A DNA stretch of 64,000 bases from Acidovorax sp. Leaf191 (GCF_001424425.1 NZ_LMPT01000018.1:124001-188000); one strand, 5' to 3'. Counted from the first letter of the stretch, positions 34,857 to 44,268 are shown. Numbers and translations: made by a program. Notes: a model not told the origin generated them from the sequence alone.

Positions 34857-36656
34857 ATGCACCCCGGATTCCTTGACGACGACACTCAGATCGCGCTGGC
34901 ATTGACCACCCAGACCCGTGCAGACGACGGCTCGATCACGCTGCAGTCCCCCGTGCCGCTGGGCGACTATGCGCGCTGCATCGGCGAGTGGCTGGAGCAC
35001 TGGGCGCTTGAGACGCCCGACGCGCTGGCCCTGGCCGAGCGCGATGACAAGGGTGAGCACTGGCGCAGCCTGACGTACGGCGAGTTGCGCCGTGCCGTGG
35101 GCGCCGTGGCGCAGTCGCTGCTCGACCTGAAGCTGCCGGCCGACCGCCCCGTGGCGATCCTGTCGGACAATGCGGTGGACCACGCGGTGCTCATGCTCGC
35201 GGCGATGCATGTGGGCCTCGCTTCGTGCTCGCTGTCCAGCGCCTACGCGCGCTCCAAGGACTCCACTCGGCTGCACAGCATGCTCGCGGCGCTGGGGCCG
35301 TCGCTGATCTATGCATCCGATGCCCGGGCATACGCACCGGCCTTGGCGGGGTACGCATCGGACGCGCTGCAGGTGTTCAGCCGCCACGCCGACGAGGTGC
35401 CGGGCGCGCTGCCCTTCGCGCGGCTGCTGCAGGGGGTGGAGACCCCGGCCGTGCGCCAGGCGTTCGACGCCATCGCGCCCGACGACCATGCCAAGTACCT
35501 GCTGACGTCAGGCTCCACCGGCCGGCCCAAGGTGGTCATCAACACCCACCGCATGCTCTGCGCCAACCAGCAGATGATGGCCCAGACCTGGCCCTTCCTG
35601 ACCCACGAAAAGCCGGTGCTGGTGGACTGGCTGCCGTGGAGCCACACCTTTGGCGGCAACCACAACCTGAACATGGTGCTGTGCCACGGCGGCAGGCTCT
35701 ACATCGACGAAGGGCGGCCCGTGCCCGGGCTCATCGAGAAGACGGTGCGCAACCTGCGCGACGTGAAGCCCACCATGCTGTTCAACGTGCCGCGCGGCTT
35801 CGATATGCTGCTGCCCTTCCTGGAAGCGGACGAGCAACTGGCCGCCGAGGTCCTGTCGCGCATGCGGCTGGCGTTCTATGCGGCTGCGGCGCTCGCGCCG
35901 TCCACCTGGCAGCGGCTCGAAGCGCTGGCCCTGCGCGTGCGGCCCGCGCAGCCGCTGTGGCTGACCACCTCCTGGGGCTCCACCGAGACATCGCCCGCCG
36001 TCACCAGCGCGCACTGGCGGCTGGAGAAGGCCGGCTGCATCGGCGCGCCGCTGCCCGGGCTGGCGCTCAAGCTCGTGCCCAATGGCAGCAAGCTGGAGAT
36101 GCGGGTCAAGGGCGTGTCGGTGTTTCCGGGCTACCGCAACGCGCCGGCCGAGACGGCGGCCGCGTTCGACAGCGAGGGTTTCTACCGCATCGGCGACGCC
36201 GGCTACCTGGTGGACCCCGAGCGGCCCGAGCGTGGCGTGGTCTTCAACGGACGGGTGGCCGAAGACTTCAAGCTCTCCAGCGGCAGCTGGGTGTCGGTGG
36301 GCACGCTGCGCGTGGAGCTGATCTCGCAGCTCGCGCCGCTGGTGCAGGACATCGTGCTTACCGGCCACAACCACGACGAAGTGGGCATGCTGGTGTTCCC
36401 GTCGGCAGCGGGCGCGGCCGACCCTGCGAAGCTCACCGCCGCCCTGCAGGGCGTGATGCGGGCCCGGCGCAACGCCGGCGCGGGCTCGTCGCAGTGCCCC
36501 ACGCGCGCCCTGGTGCTGGCGCAGCCGCCCGATGCGGACAGCGGCGAGATCACCGACAAGGGCTACATCAACCAGGGCGCGGTGCTGGCGCGGCGGGCCG
36601 CCGACGTGGCGCTCCTGCAGGCCAGCCCGGTGGACGAACGGGTCATCACCGGCTAG
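34857..36656 (+). CDS. Feruloyl-CoA synthase-like AMP-forming ligase
   Basis: This 599-residue acyl-adenylate ligase resembles feruloyl-CoA synthases in length and motifs: KYLLTSGSTGRPKVVINTHR, LPWSHTFGGNHN and SWGSTETSPAVT. The C-terminal part has the hinge region VFNGRVAEDFKLSSGSWV and ends with GEITDKGYINQ, whose Lys may be the catalytic one. It would turn a hydroxycinnamate-type acid into its CoA ester. ATG 34857 is chosen because the upstream open frame overlaps the dehydrogenase gene. It closes the BKACE cluster. No enoyl-CoA hydratase/lyase gene is found beside it. Confidence 0.87.
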   Translation: MHPGFLDDDTQIALALTTQTRADDGSITLQSPVPLGDYARCIGEWLEHWALETPDALALAERDDKGEHWRSLTYGELRRAVGAVAQSLLDLKLPADRPVAILSDNAVDHAVLMLAAMHVGLASCSLSSAYARSKDSTRLHSMLAALGPSLIYASDARAYAPALAGYASDALQVFSRHADEVPGALPFARLLQGVETPAVRQAFDAIAPDDHAKYLLTSGSTGRPKVVINTHRMLCANQQMMAQTWPFLTHEKPVLVDWLPWSHTFGGNHNLNMVLCHGGRLYIDEGRPVPGLIEKTVRNLRDVKPTMLFNVPRGFDMLLPFLEADEQLAAEVLSRMRLAFYAAAALAPSTWQRLEALALRVRPAQPLWLTTSWGSTETSPAVTSAHWRLEKAGCIGAPLPGLALKLVPNGSKLEMRVKGVSVFPGYRNAPAETAAAFDSEGFYRIGDAGYLVDPERPERGVVFNGRVAEDFKLSSGSWVSVGTLRVELISQLAPLVQDIVLTGHNHDEVGMLVFPSAAGAADPAKLTAALQGVMRARRNAGAGSSQCPTRALVLAQPPDADSGEITDKGYINQGAVLARRAADVALLQASPVDERVITG

Positions 36657-36692
36657 TCCATCTTTACAAACCCGGGCCGGCCCAAGTCCTTA

Positions 36693-36711
36693 CAATATGA
36701 GAATCATTCTT
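36693..36711 (+). promoter_or_regulatory. Fur box before the iron-uptake operon
   Basis: GAGAATCATTCTT at 36699-36711 is the core of a Fur box, close to the consensus half GATAATCATTATC; the preceding bases CAATAT extend it more weakly. It lies 91 bases before the sigma-factor start. Iron repression of fecI and the genes behind it is expected. Confidence 0.75.
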
Positions 36712-36802
36712 ATTAGCCACGGGCCTGACCACACTGCGCCCCCAGCCGTCCCGGTCCCGAACCTGCCGCGTTCGGGCCGCCCTTTGTCAGGCTGCGTGCG
36801 CC

Positions 36803-37315
36803 GTGGTTGCCCACTATTACCAAGAACTGCTGAACTACTTTGCCCGCATGGTGCGCAGCCGCGACACGGCGGCAGACCTGGTGCACGAGGCCTACGCGCG
36901 CGTGCTGGCGCTGCAGCGCAGCGGCGAGGCCGTGGCCCAGCCGCGCGCGCTGCTGTACCGCACCGCGCGCAACCTGCTCATTGACCAGCACCGCCGCCAT
37001 GTGGTGCGCGGCACGGTGCCTTCGGAGGCCGACGACAGCCTGCCCGATGTGTCCGAATTGCCCGCACCCGCCGTGTGCGAGCCCGAAGCCGCCTTCACCT
37101 CCGCGCAAGGCGTGGCCTCGATGATCGCCACCATCGAATCGCTGCCGCTGCGTTGCCGCGAAGCGTTCATCCTGCACAAGTTCGACGGGCTGTCGCAGGC
37201 CGAGGTGGCCGCGCAGATGGGCATCTCGCGCAAGATGGTGGAGCAGCACATAAAGCGCGCCATGGTGGCCTGCCGCGCGTGCCGCGCCACCGCACAGGGG
37301 GAGGACCAGCCATGA
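36803..37315 (+). CDS. FecI-like ECF sigma factor
   Basis: This 170-residue extracytoplasmic-function sigma factor has region 2 at YYQELLNYFARMVRSRDTAADLVHEAYARVL and region 4 at LPLRCREAFILHKFDGLSQAEVAAQMGIS, shortened here to the diagnostic parts YYQEL, DLVHEAYARV and LSQAEVA. Such FecI types direct transcription of TonB-dependent siderophore receptors. The start is GTG 36803; an earlier start is possible. A Fur box lies upstream, so it is made when iron is low. The stop overlaps the fecR start. Confidence 0.92.
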   Translation: MVAHYYQELLNYFARMVRSRDTAADLVHEAYARVLALQRSGEAVAQPRALLYRTARNLLIDQHRRHVVRGTVPSEADDSLPDVSELPAPAVCEPEAAFTSAQGVASMIATIESLPLRCREAFILHKFDGLSQAEVAAQMGISRKMVEQHIKRAMVACRACRATAQGEDQP

Positions 37316-38394
37316 GCGCGCAGCCCCCCATGCCCGCGCCGGACGGCGCCAACGACTGCATCGACGCCATCGACCACTTCGACGGTGAAGCCTTGGACTG
37401 GCTCGTGCGCAGCCAGGGCGCACCGGATGCTGCCACGCTGCAGGCCCTGCATGCGTGGCGCGACGCCGACCCGCGGCATGCGGCGGCGCTGGCGCGCTGG
37501 CAGCAGGACTGGCGCGCGCTCGACGCATTGCCCGCAGCGGCAGTCCGGCAGCTGCGCGCGGGCTTGACGCAGGACAAGGCCCGTGCCGGCGCACCGGCCC
37601 GCCCACGTGCATGGACCTGGAGTTGGAACTGGAGTTGGGGGCAGGGCGCCGCCACGGCCGCATCGGTCTGCCTGGTGGTTGCTGCCACGGTCATGGGCTA
37701 CCACCACTGGCAGCAGCAACCCGTGTATGAGCAGGCCCTCTCCACCGGCCTGGGCCAGCAGTCCGAGGTGCACCTGCCCGACGGCAGCACCGTGCGCCTG
37801 GACACCAACACCCGCCTGGACGTCACCTTTCGCCGCCAGCGCCGCGAGGTGGTGCTGCCCGAAGGTCAGGCCGTGTTCAGGGTGCAGGGCGATGCCGCGC
37901 GGCCGTTCGACGTGCTGGCAGGGCCCTTGCGCATCACGGTGGTGGGCACCCGGTTCTCGGTGCGCTACACGCCCGGCGTGCCGGGCGACGCCGGTGTGCG
38001 CGTGGCGGTGGAAGAGGGCCGCGTGCGCGTGGCGCGCGCTGCCGATGCCGGGCCCGAGGTGGTGGAGCTGACCGCAGGCCAGCAGGTGCGCAGCGCTGCG
38101 GACGGCCACCTTGCCGCCATCGCCCCCGTGCCCCCTGCGGGCATTGCACCCTGGCGCGATGGGCGGGTGAGCTTCGACGACACGCCCTTGTCGCAGGCGC
38201 TGGCCGAATTCGCCCGGTACGGCTCCACGCAACTCGTGGTGCGCGACCCTGGCGTGGGGGCCCTGCGCCTGACCGGCACGTTCGACCCGCGGCGGCTGGA
38301 TAACTTCACCCGGTCCCTGCCCAGCGTGCTGCCCGTGCAGCTGCGCGCGCACGGCGCGGTCACCGAGATCGTGGCCGCTCCCCACCCCCAGTAG
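37312..38394 (+). CDS. FecR-like anti-sigma / signal-transducing membrane protein
   Basis: This 360-residue inner-membrane protein relays the siderophore signal from the receptor to the sigma factor. In order it has a cytoplasmic DUF4880-type region (EALDWLVRSQG), one membrane helix (about residues 110-130, with VCLVVAATVMGY), a FecR domain (VHLPDGSTVRLDTNTRLDV, TRFSVRY), and a secretin/STN-like C-terminus (FDDTPLSQALAEFARYG). GGGGAGGA precedes the ATG. It overlaps fecI (ATGA). Confidence 0.93.
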   Translation: MSAQPPMPAPDGANDCIDAIDHFDGEALDWLVRSQGAPDAATLQALHAWRDADPRHAAALARWQQDWRALDALPAAAVRQLRAGLTQDKARAGAPARPRAWTWSWNWSWGQGAATAASVCLVVAATVMGYHHWQQQPVYEQALSTGLGQQSEVHLPDGSTVRLDTNTRLDVTFRRQRREVVLPEGQAVFRVQGDAARPFDVLAGPLRITVVGTRFSVRYTPGVPGDAGVRVAVEEGRVRVARAADAGPEVVELTAGQQVRSAADGHLAAIAPVPPAGIAPWRDGRVSFDDTPLSQALAEFARYGSTQLVVRDPGVGALRLTGTFDPRRLDNFTRSLPSVLPVQLRAHGAVTEIVAAPHPQ

Positions 38395-38624
38395 CCACCT
38401 CGGTATCGGCAGGCTGCAGGCCGTTCCTGGCCGTCCGCCGCCGGCGGATGGGTCTGCGCGCCTGTGGGCCCCGCGCGCCCCGCCTTGCCCTGCACAGGGC
38501 CCCGCATCTTTTTTCAAAAAACTTGGCCCACCGACCTAGGGGGATGGCTTCGGCCTGCGTCTACATGAGAAGGCGTCTTATTCAAACATCCATTCCAACA
38601 TCCGTTTCCAGGGAGATCTCTCAC

Positions 38625-41081
38625 ATGCCCCGCACCCGATTCCGGCCCGCCCCGTTGGCCCTGGCCGCCGCGCTCAGCCTGGTGGCCATGGGCGCCAGCG
38701 CCCAGGTGGCGCCCGCCCCCGGGCAGCCCGCCGTGGCGCTCAGCATCGCGGCCCAGCCGCTGGCCCAGGCGCTCAACGACCTGGCGCGCCAGTCGCGCAT
38801 GGAGCTCATGGTCCAGCCCGCATTGGTGGCCGGGCGCTCGGCCCAGGCCGTGAACGGGTCGCTCACCGTGCGTGAGGCGCTGGACCGGCTGCTCGCCGGC
38901 TCGGGACTGGTGGGTGTGATCGAAGGCACCAGCATCGTGGTGCGCAGGCCGCCCGCGGCAGCAGCAGCGGGTGCTGCGGGTGCTGCCGGCGAGACTAGCC
39001 TGGCCGAAGTGCGGGTACAGGCCCAGGCCGAGCCCAGCGCGCTCACCGAGCACAGCGGCTCCTACACCACGCGCCAGGCGGGCACGTCCACGCCGCTCGC
39101 CCTGTCGCTGCGCGAGACGCCCCAGTCGGTCAGCGTGATCACGCGCCAGCGCATGGAAGACCAGGGCCTGACCCAGCTGTCCGACGTGGTCGCGCAGACG
39201 CCCGGGCTGGTGTTCAGCCAGAGCGGCAACCAGGGCTCGGACACCTCGCCCATCTACTCGCGCGGCTTCTCGGTCAATACCTACATGATCGACGGCGTCC
39301 GCCAGACGGACTCCAACTACTCGAGCATCTTCCAGACCAACGACATGGCGATGTTCGACCGCGTGGAAGTGGTGCGCGGCGCCTCGGGCCTCATGAACGG
39401 CATCGGCACGCCGGGCGCGGCGATCAACATGATCCGCAAGCGGCCCACCGCCGACTTCCAGGCCTCGGTGCGGGCCGAGGCGGGCTCGTGGAACCATGTG
39501 CGGACCGAGGCGGACATCGCCGGGCCCATCAACGCGTCGGGCAGCGTGCGGGGCCGCCTGGTGGCCGCCGCGCAGGACAACGACTCTTACATCGACCGCC
39601 TGAAGGAGCGCAAGAAGCTGCTCTACGGCGTGGTCGAGGCCGACCTCACCGCACAGACGCAGTTGCTGGCTGGCGCTTCGGTGCAGCACCACGACGCCAC
39701 GGGCCATGCGCGCGGCGGCCTGCCGGCCTACTACTCCGACGGCACGCGCACGCAATGGAGCCGCTCGGCCTCGGCCGCGCCGCCCTGGGCGTATTCCAAG
39801 CGCCACTACACCTCGGTGTTCGCGGCGCTGGAGCACCGCTTCAGCGACGACTGGAAGGTCAAGGCCACGGCCACCCGCACCAACAACTTCTACGACGAGC
39901 TGATCGGCTACGCCAGCGGCGGCGCGCCGGTGCGCGCGACGGGCGCGGGTGTCACGCTGTGGGCGGGCCGCTGGAGCGCCACGCCCCGCCAGGACAGCCT
40001 GGACGTGCAGACCACGGGCCGCTTCGACCTGCTGGGCCGCAAGCACGACGTGGCCTTCGGCGCGCAGATGTCGCGCACCAGCTACGACGCGCCGTCGTAC
40101 ACCAACTGGACGCACGCGGGCTGGAGCAGTGCCATCGGCAACATCTTCACCTGGGACGGCACCTCGCCCGCCGCGCCGCCCAACCCCAGCATCGGCCGCA
40201 ACACCTCGGACGAACGCCTGAACAGCGCCTACGCCACCGTGCGCTTCAAGCCCACGGATGCGCTGGCCGTGCTGGCCGGCGCGCGCGTGGTGGACTGGAG
40301 CCGCGCGCAGACCAGCACCCGCTTTTCCACCGGCGCCACCACCGCCAACAACCGCTACGAAAGCGGCGAGGTCACCCCGTACCTGGGCCTGGTCTACGAC
40401 ATCGACCGCAACTGGTCGGCCTACACCAGCTACACCACCATCTTCACGCCGCAGAGCCTGCGCCTGGCCAACGGCGACTACATGGACCCGCAGACGGGCG
40501 ACAGCTTCGAGCTGGGCGTGAAGGGCGCGTTCCTGAGCGACCGCCTCAATGTCTCGGGCGCCATCTACAAGGCGCGGCAGGACAACCTGGGCGTGGCCAT
40601 TCCCAACGTGTTCGCCCCGGACGGCAGCCAGGCCTACGAGGCCGTCTCGGGCACCAGCACGCGCGGCTTCGAGGTCGAGGCCACGGGCGAGGTGCGCCCG
40701 GGCTGGCAGGTCGCGGCAGGCTTCTCGCGCAACCTCACGCAGGACCGCCTGCGCACCCGCCTGCTCACCGACGTGCCGCAGAACACGGCCAAGCTGTTCA
40801 CCAGCTACCGCATCGCGGGCATCGGCAAGGGCCTGACCGTGGGGGGCGGCCTGCGCTGGCAGAACCAGATCTACCGCGACAACCAGGGCGCCGCGCGCGT
40901 GCGGTTCACGCAGCCCGCGTATGCGGTGGTCGACCTCATGGTGCGCTACGCCATCACCGACACGGTGGCCGTCACGGCCAACCTGCGCAACGCCCTCGAC
41001 AAGGTGTACTACACCTCGGTCGGCAACTCGTACTACGGTGCGCCGCGCAGCCTGCAGGTGGCGCTGGACGTGCGGTTCTGA
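38625..41081 (+). CDS. TonB-dependent siderophore receptor with STN signalling domain
   Basis: This 818-residue outer-membrane receptor has a signal peptide (LALAAALSLVAMGASAQ), an STN signalling domain (ALSIAAQPLAQALNDLARQS), a plug domain (LRETPQSVSVITRQRMEDQG) and a 22-strand-type barrel ending in the usual aromatic residue (VALDVRF). The STN domain fits with the FecI/FecR pair just upstream. ATG 38625 is chosen since GGGAG at 38611-38615 precedes it and the signal peptide begins there. A ferric siderophore is the likely ligand; its type cannot be told from sequence. Confidence 0.95.
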   Translation: MPRTRFRPAPLALAAALSLVAMGASAQVAPAPGQPAVALSIAAQPLAQALNDLARQSRMELMVQPALVAGRSAQAVNGSLTVREALDRLLAGSGLVGVIEGTSIVVRRPPAAAAAGAAGAAGETSLAEVRVQAQAEPSALTEHSGSYTTRQAGTSTPLALSLRETPQSVSVITRQRMEDQGLTQLSDVVAQTPGLVFSQSGNQGSDTSPIYSRGFSVNTYMIDGVRQTDSNYSSIFQTNDMAMFDRVEVVRGASGLMNGIGTPGAAINMIRKRPTADFQASVRAEAGSWNHVRTEADIAGPINASGSVRGRLVAAAQDNDSYIDRLKERKKLLYGVVEADLTAQTQLLAGASVQHHDATGHARGGLPAYYSDGTRTQWSRSASAAPPWAYSKRHYTSVFAALEHRFSDDWKVKATATRTNNFYDELIGYASGGAPVRATGAGVTLWAGRWSATPRQDSLDVQTTGRFDLLGRKHDVAFGAQMSRTSYDAPSYTNWTHAGWSSAIGNIFTWDGTSPAAPPNPSIGRNTSDERLNSAYATVRFKPTDALAVLAGARVVDWSRAQTSTRFSTGATTANNRYESGEVTPYLGLVYDIDRNWSAYTSYTTIFTPQSLRLANGDYMDPQTGDSFELGVKGAFLSDRLNVSGAIYKARQDNLGVAIPNVFAPDGSQAYEAVSGTSTRGFEVEATGEVRPGWQVAAGFSRNLTQDRLRTRLLTDVPQNTAKLFTSYRIAGIGKGLTVGGGLRWQNQIYRDNQGAARVRFTQPAYAVVDLMVRYAITDTVAVTANLRNALDKVYYTSVGNSYYGAPRSLQVALDVRF

Positions 41082-41083
41082 TG

Positions 41084-41170
41084 CACCCCCTGAGTCGCTT
41101 TGCGCCGTCCCCCTGGAAGGGGGCCGCTCCCAGCGCGGCGGGGCGGCCCTTGCGCGGGAGCCCTGGCCTG
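41084..41170 (+). repeat. GC-rich dispersed repeat after the TonB receptor gene
   Basis: The stretch begins CACCCCCTGAGTCGCTTTGC shortly after the receptor stop, followed by a C-run/G-run hairpin (CCCCCT...AGGGGG) and GGCGGGGCGGCCCTTGCGCG. It is the same type as 16691-16794, which is in the opposite orientation. It may act as a partial terminator before the PepSY gene. Confidence 0.6.
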
Positions 41171-41238
41171 TGTTGCGCCAGTTTTACCGGCAGGGGGTGA
41201 TGCATGCCATCGCATCTCTGCAACCGGAGTGATCTGCC

Positions 41239-42861
41239 ATGAAAGAAGGCTTTCGCCAGTGCATGGCCTGGCTGCACACCTGGGTCGGGCTGGTGGTGGG
41301 CTGGGTGCTGTTCTTCGTGTTCGTGACGGGCACAGCCGGCTACTTCGCGCACGAGATCGACCGGTGGATGCGCCCCGAGCTGCCCCTGGCGACCGATGCC
41401 GCGACGGTGGACCCGCACCGGGCGGTCGCGCTGGCGCAGGCCTACCTGCAGGCCAACGCGCCGCCACAGTCGCAGGACTGGTCGGTGCAGCTGCCCGGCC
41501 AGCGCGGCAGCAGCGCACTGAGCGTGAGCTGGCGCGAGCCGCCCGCCGATGGCAAGCCCGGCGCGCGCGGCCGCTTCGTGCGCCGAACGCTCGACCCGGC
41601 CACCGGCCAGGCAGCCGCCGAGCCCGTGGTGCGCAAGACCGGCGGCGGCCACCTGCTGTACCGCATGCACTACATGCTGCACTACGTGCCGTACGACGTG
41701 GCGATCCGGCTGGTGGGCGTGTGCACCATGCTGATGCTCATGGCCGTGGTGACCGGGGTCATCACCCACAAGAAGATCTTCGTGGACTTCTTCACCTTCC
41801 GGCCGGGCAAGGGGCAGCGCTCGTGGCTGGACGCGCACAACATCATCAGCGTGACGGCGCTGCCGTTCTTTCTGATGATCACGTACAGCGGGCTGGTGTT
41901 CTTCCTGTTCCAGTACATGCCGGCGGGCCTGGCGGCCAGCCACTATGCGGGCAACGCGCAGGTGTTCTACGACGACCTGCTGCAGCGACCGGCCGCCGTG
42001 GATGCCACTGTTTCCGCGCAGCCGCTCACCGCTTTGGCGCCGCTGGTGGCCCAGGCCGAGGCGCAGTGGGGCGCGGGCCAGGTGGCGCGCGTGGGCGTGC
42101 AGCAGCCCGGGCGCGCCGATGCCGACGTGCAACTGGTGCGCGTGGCGGGCGGGCAGATTGCCGGCAGCGACCGGCTGCGCTTTGATGCCCGCACGGGCGA
42201 GGCCCTGCCGCCCAAGGCCGAGGACGGCGCGGCCCGCGAGACGCAAGACGTCCTGCTGGCCCTGCACGAAGGCCGCTTTGCAGGGCCCGTGGTGCGCTGG
42301 CTGTACTTTGCGAGCGGCCTCTTGGGCTGCGCGATGATCGCCACCGGCCTGGTGCTGTGGACGGCCAAGCGCCGCGCCCAACAGGACAAGCGGGCCAAGG
42401 CGGGCGACAAGCCCGAGTTCGGCTTTCGGCTGGTGGAGTGCCTGAACATCGGCACCGTGGCCGGCCTGCCCGTGGCCGTGGCCGCGTACTTCTGGGCCAA
42501 CCGCCTGATCCCGGCGGACTTCGCCACCCGCCGCGAGTGGGAGGCGCACGTGCTCTTCATCACCTGGGGCGTGCTGCTGCTGTACCCGGCCTGGCGCACG
42601 CCGCTGCGCGCGTGGCTGGAATCGCTGTGGCTGGCCGCCGCGGCGTTTGCGCTGCTGCCCCTGCTCAACGCACTGACCACCGACCGCCACCTGGGCGTCA
42701 CCCTGCCTGCGGGCGACTGGGTGCTCGCCGGGTTCGACCTCACCATGCTGGCGCTGGGCGCGTGCCTTGCGGTCGCTGCACGCCGCGTGCACCGCCGCCA
42801 GCGCGCTGCGGCGGAGCCCGCACGCGCCCGTGGTGCCGTGGTCGCGGGTGCCGCCCTCTAG
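41239..42861 (+). CDS. PepSY-associated membrane protein (siderophore reductase type)
   Basis: This 540-residue inner-membrane protein has four or more strong membrane segments with PepSY-associated regions, starting with CMAWLHTWVGLVVGWVLFF. His residues in membrane helices (HTWVG, HYMLHYV, HKKIF, HNIIS) fit heme ligands, as in ferric-siderophore reductases. It follows the receptor in the iron operon and precedes DUF4198, DUF3649 and DUF3325 genes, an order known from siderophore-use loci. A role in reducing imported ferri-siderophore in the periplasm is likely by context. Confidence 0.9.
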   Translation: MKEGFRQCMAWLHTWVGLVVGWVLFFVFVTGTAGYFAHEIDRWMRPELPLATDAATVDPHRAVALAQAYLQANAPPQSQDWSVQLPGQRGSSALSVSWREPPADGKPGARGRFVRRTLDPATGQAAAEPVVRKTGGGHLLYRMHYMLHYVPYDVAIRLVGVCTMLMLMAVVTGVITHKKIFVDFFTFRPGKGQRSWLDAHNIISVTALPFFLMITYSGLVFFLFQYMPAGLAASHYAGNAQVFYDDLLQRPAAVDATVSAQPLTALAPLVAQAEAQWGAGQVARVGVQQPGRADADVQLVRVAGGQIAGSDRLRFDARTGEALPPKAEDGAARETQDVLLALHEGRFAGPVVRWLYFASGLLGCAMIATGLVLWTAKRRAQQDKRAKAGDKPEFGFRLVECLNIGTVAGLPVAVAAYFWANRLIPADFATRREWEAHVLFITWGVLLLYPAWRTPLRAWLESLWLAAAAFALLPLLNALTTDRHLGVTLPAGDWVLAGFDLTMLALGACLAVAARRVHRRQRAAAEPARARGAVVAGAAL

Positions 42862-42901
42862 CGTGCCGCAGTGCTTCTTCCCCGATTTTTCTTTCTTCTT
42901 T

Positions 42902-42919
42902 TTCTTCTTCTTCTTCTTC
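42902..42919 (+). repeat. Trinucleotide tract (TTC)6 within a polypyrimidine stretch
   Basis: Six uninterrupted TTC units lie inside an almost pure pyrimidine stretch (about 42874-42921), 10 bases before the AAAGGAG ribosome site of the DUF4198 gene at 42941. Length change here would alter the untranslated leader rather than the frame. Confidence 0.7.
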
Positions 42920-42940
42920 TCGATTTTCAAAGGAGTCTCC

Positions 42941-43591
42941 ATGTTCAAGAAAACCCTGCTCGCCGTCGCCCTGTCCGGCATCGCCCTGTCTGCCGCTGCC
43001 CACCAGCTGTGGCTGGAGCGCGATGCCACCGGCCCGGTGCGTGTGTACGTGGGCGATGCCGACAGCCAGCACGACAAGGGCGCCGAAGTGGCCAAGCTGG
43101 CCGCTACCACCCAGGTCTTCACCACCGACCGCCAGCAGACGGCCAAGCTCACCGCCAAGGAGGAATTCCTGGAGGCCGACGTGGCCGCTGCCGGCGACGT
43201 GCGCCTGTCCAACGACCAGGTCTGGAAGCCCTGGAAGGCCAAGGACGGCAGCTTCCAGGCCGCCGTGTTCAACGCGCGCGCCGGCCGCAGCGAGACGCAG
43301 GCCGTGCTCGACTACGAACTGGTGCCCGTCACGGCGGGTGGCAACACCTTCACGCTGGTGTTCAAGGGCCAGCCCGTGGCGAACAAGACCGTCACGGTGA
43401 TCACGCCCGACAAGTGGACCAAGGGCTTCAAGACCGATGCGGCCGGCCGCGTCGACGTGCCGGTCAACGGCAAGGGCCGCTACGTGCTCGTCAGCACCCA
43501 CGAGGCACCTGCCGTGGGCGATGTGGTCATTGCCGGCCAGAAGGTCGCCAAGCTGGGCTACACGACCACGCTGACCTTCGTCGCGCAGTAA
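42941..43591 (+). CDS. DUF4198 periplasmic protein, possible metal binder (first copy)
   Basis: This 216-residue exported protein has a signal peptide (KKTLLAVALSGIALSAAA) and a mature part that may begin directly with His (HQLWLERD). DUF4198 is related to periplasmic proteins placed near nickel/cobalt uptake systems. An N-terminal His can ligate metal through its amino group and ring, as in histidine-brace proteins; this is only a suggestion. The start ATG 42941 has AAAGGAG before it. A second, diverged copy lies at 44432. It lies within the iron operon. Confidence 0.85.
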   Translation: MFKKTLLAVALSGIALSAAAHQLWLERDATGPVRVYVGDADSQHDKGAEVAKLAATTQVFTTDRQQTAKLTAKEEFLEADVAAAGDVRLSNDQVWKPWKAKDGSFQAAVFNARAGRSETQAVLDYELVPVTAGGNTFTLVFKGQPVANKTVTVITPDKWTKGFKTDAAGRVDVPVNGKGRYVLVSTHEAPAVGDVVIAGQKVAKLGYTTTLTFVAQ

Positions 43592-43597
43592 GCCGCC

Positions 43598-43909
43598 ATG
43601 GCCACGGCACACGCAGGCTCTGCCGCGCGCTACCGCTTGATGGTGGCCAGCCGCGCCCTGGCGGCGGCCCTGGGCGGCTATGCGCTGGCGTCGCTGTTCA
43701 CCGCCGTGCTGGCCTTGGGGCTGCCCCGCGTGTCGGACACCAGCCGCGCCAGCGCGCTGCTCACGGCCACCCTGCTCAGCTTTGCGGTGTATGCGGCGGC
43801 GGTGATCTGGGCCTTCAGCGCACGCAGCGCACTGCGCGCCTGGATGGGCCTGGCCGTGCTGTCGGCCGTGCTGGCCGCTGCGCTCTGGGCGCTGAAGGTG
43901 GGTGCATGA
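43598..43909 (+). CDS. DUF3649 small membrane protein
   Basis: This 103-residue protein is almost all membrane helix (three hydrophobic segments, beginning YRLMVASRALAAALGGYALAS, of which the core is LMVASRALAAALGGYALA). It is recognised as DUF3649, a family seen only beside PepSY and DUF3325 genes in iron-siderophore loci. It follows DUF4198 by six bases and overlaps DUF3325 (ATGA). It is likely a subunit of a membrane complex with PepSY. Confidence 0.88.
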   Translation: MATAHAGSAARYRLMVASRALAAALGGYALASLFTAVLALGLPRVSDTSRASALLTATLLSFAVYAAAVIWAFSARSALRAWMGLAVLSAVLAAALWALKVGA

Positions 43910-44268
43910 CGGCGGCGATCTGGGCCGCACCGCTGGCCGCGCTCACGCTGTCGTTCAGCGGCATGGCGGGCCTGGCGCTGGCCATGGACCGCCACCACGA
44001 ACAGGTCACCGGCCGCGCCGAGGTGCCGCGCACACGGCGCCGGGCGCTGCGCTGGGCGGGCAGCCTGCTGCTGGCGCTGTCCCTGGCCGCCAGCATCGGG
44101 GCCTGGGGCGCCACCGTGGGGCTGACCGCCTGGTGCGGCCTTCTCACGGCGGGCGGCCTGCTGGTGGGTGTGCTGCTGACCTACGCGCCGCACCTGGCGG
44201 TGCGGGTGTCGGCGGCCACAGTGCTGGTGGCGGGCGTGTGCCTTGTGGGGTCCGCTGCGGGGCTGTAG
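43906..44268 (+). CDS. DUF3325 small membrane protein
   Basis: This 120-residue protein has three or four membrane helices with a central HHEQVTGR-type loop (AMDRHHEQVTG). It matches DUF3325, the usual partner of DUF3649. It overlaps that gene by four bases, so equal synthesis is expected. The histidines of the loop could touch heme or iron. Function is unknown beyond its link to siderophore use. Confidence 0.87.
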   Translation: MTAAIWAAPLAALTLSFSGMAGLALAMDRHHEQVTGRAEVPRTRRRALRWAGSLLLALSLAASIGAWGATVGLTAWCGLLTAGGLLVGVLLTYAPHLAVRVSAATVLVAGVCLVGSAAGL

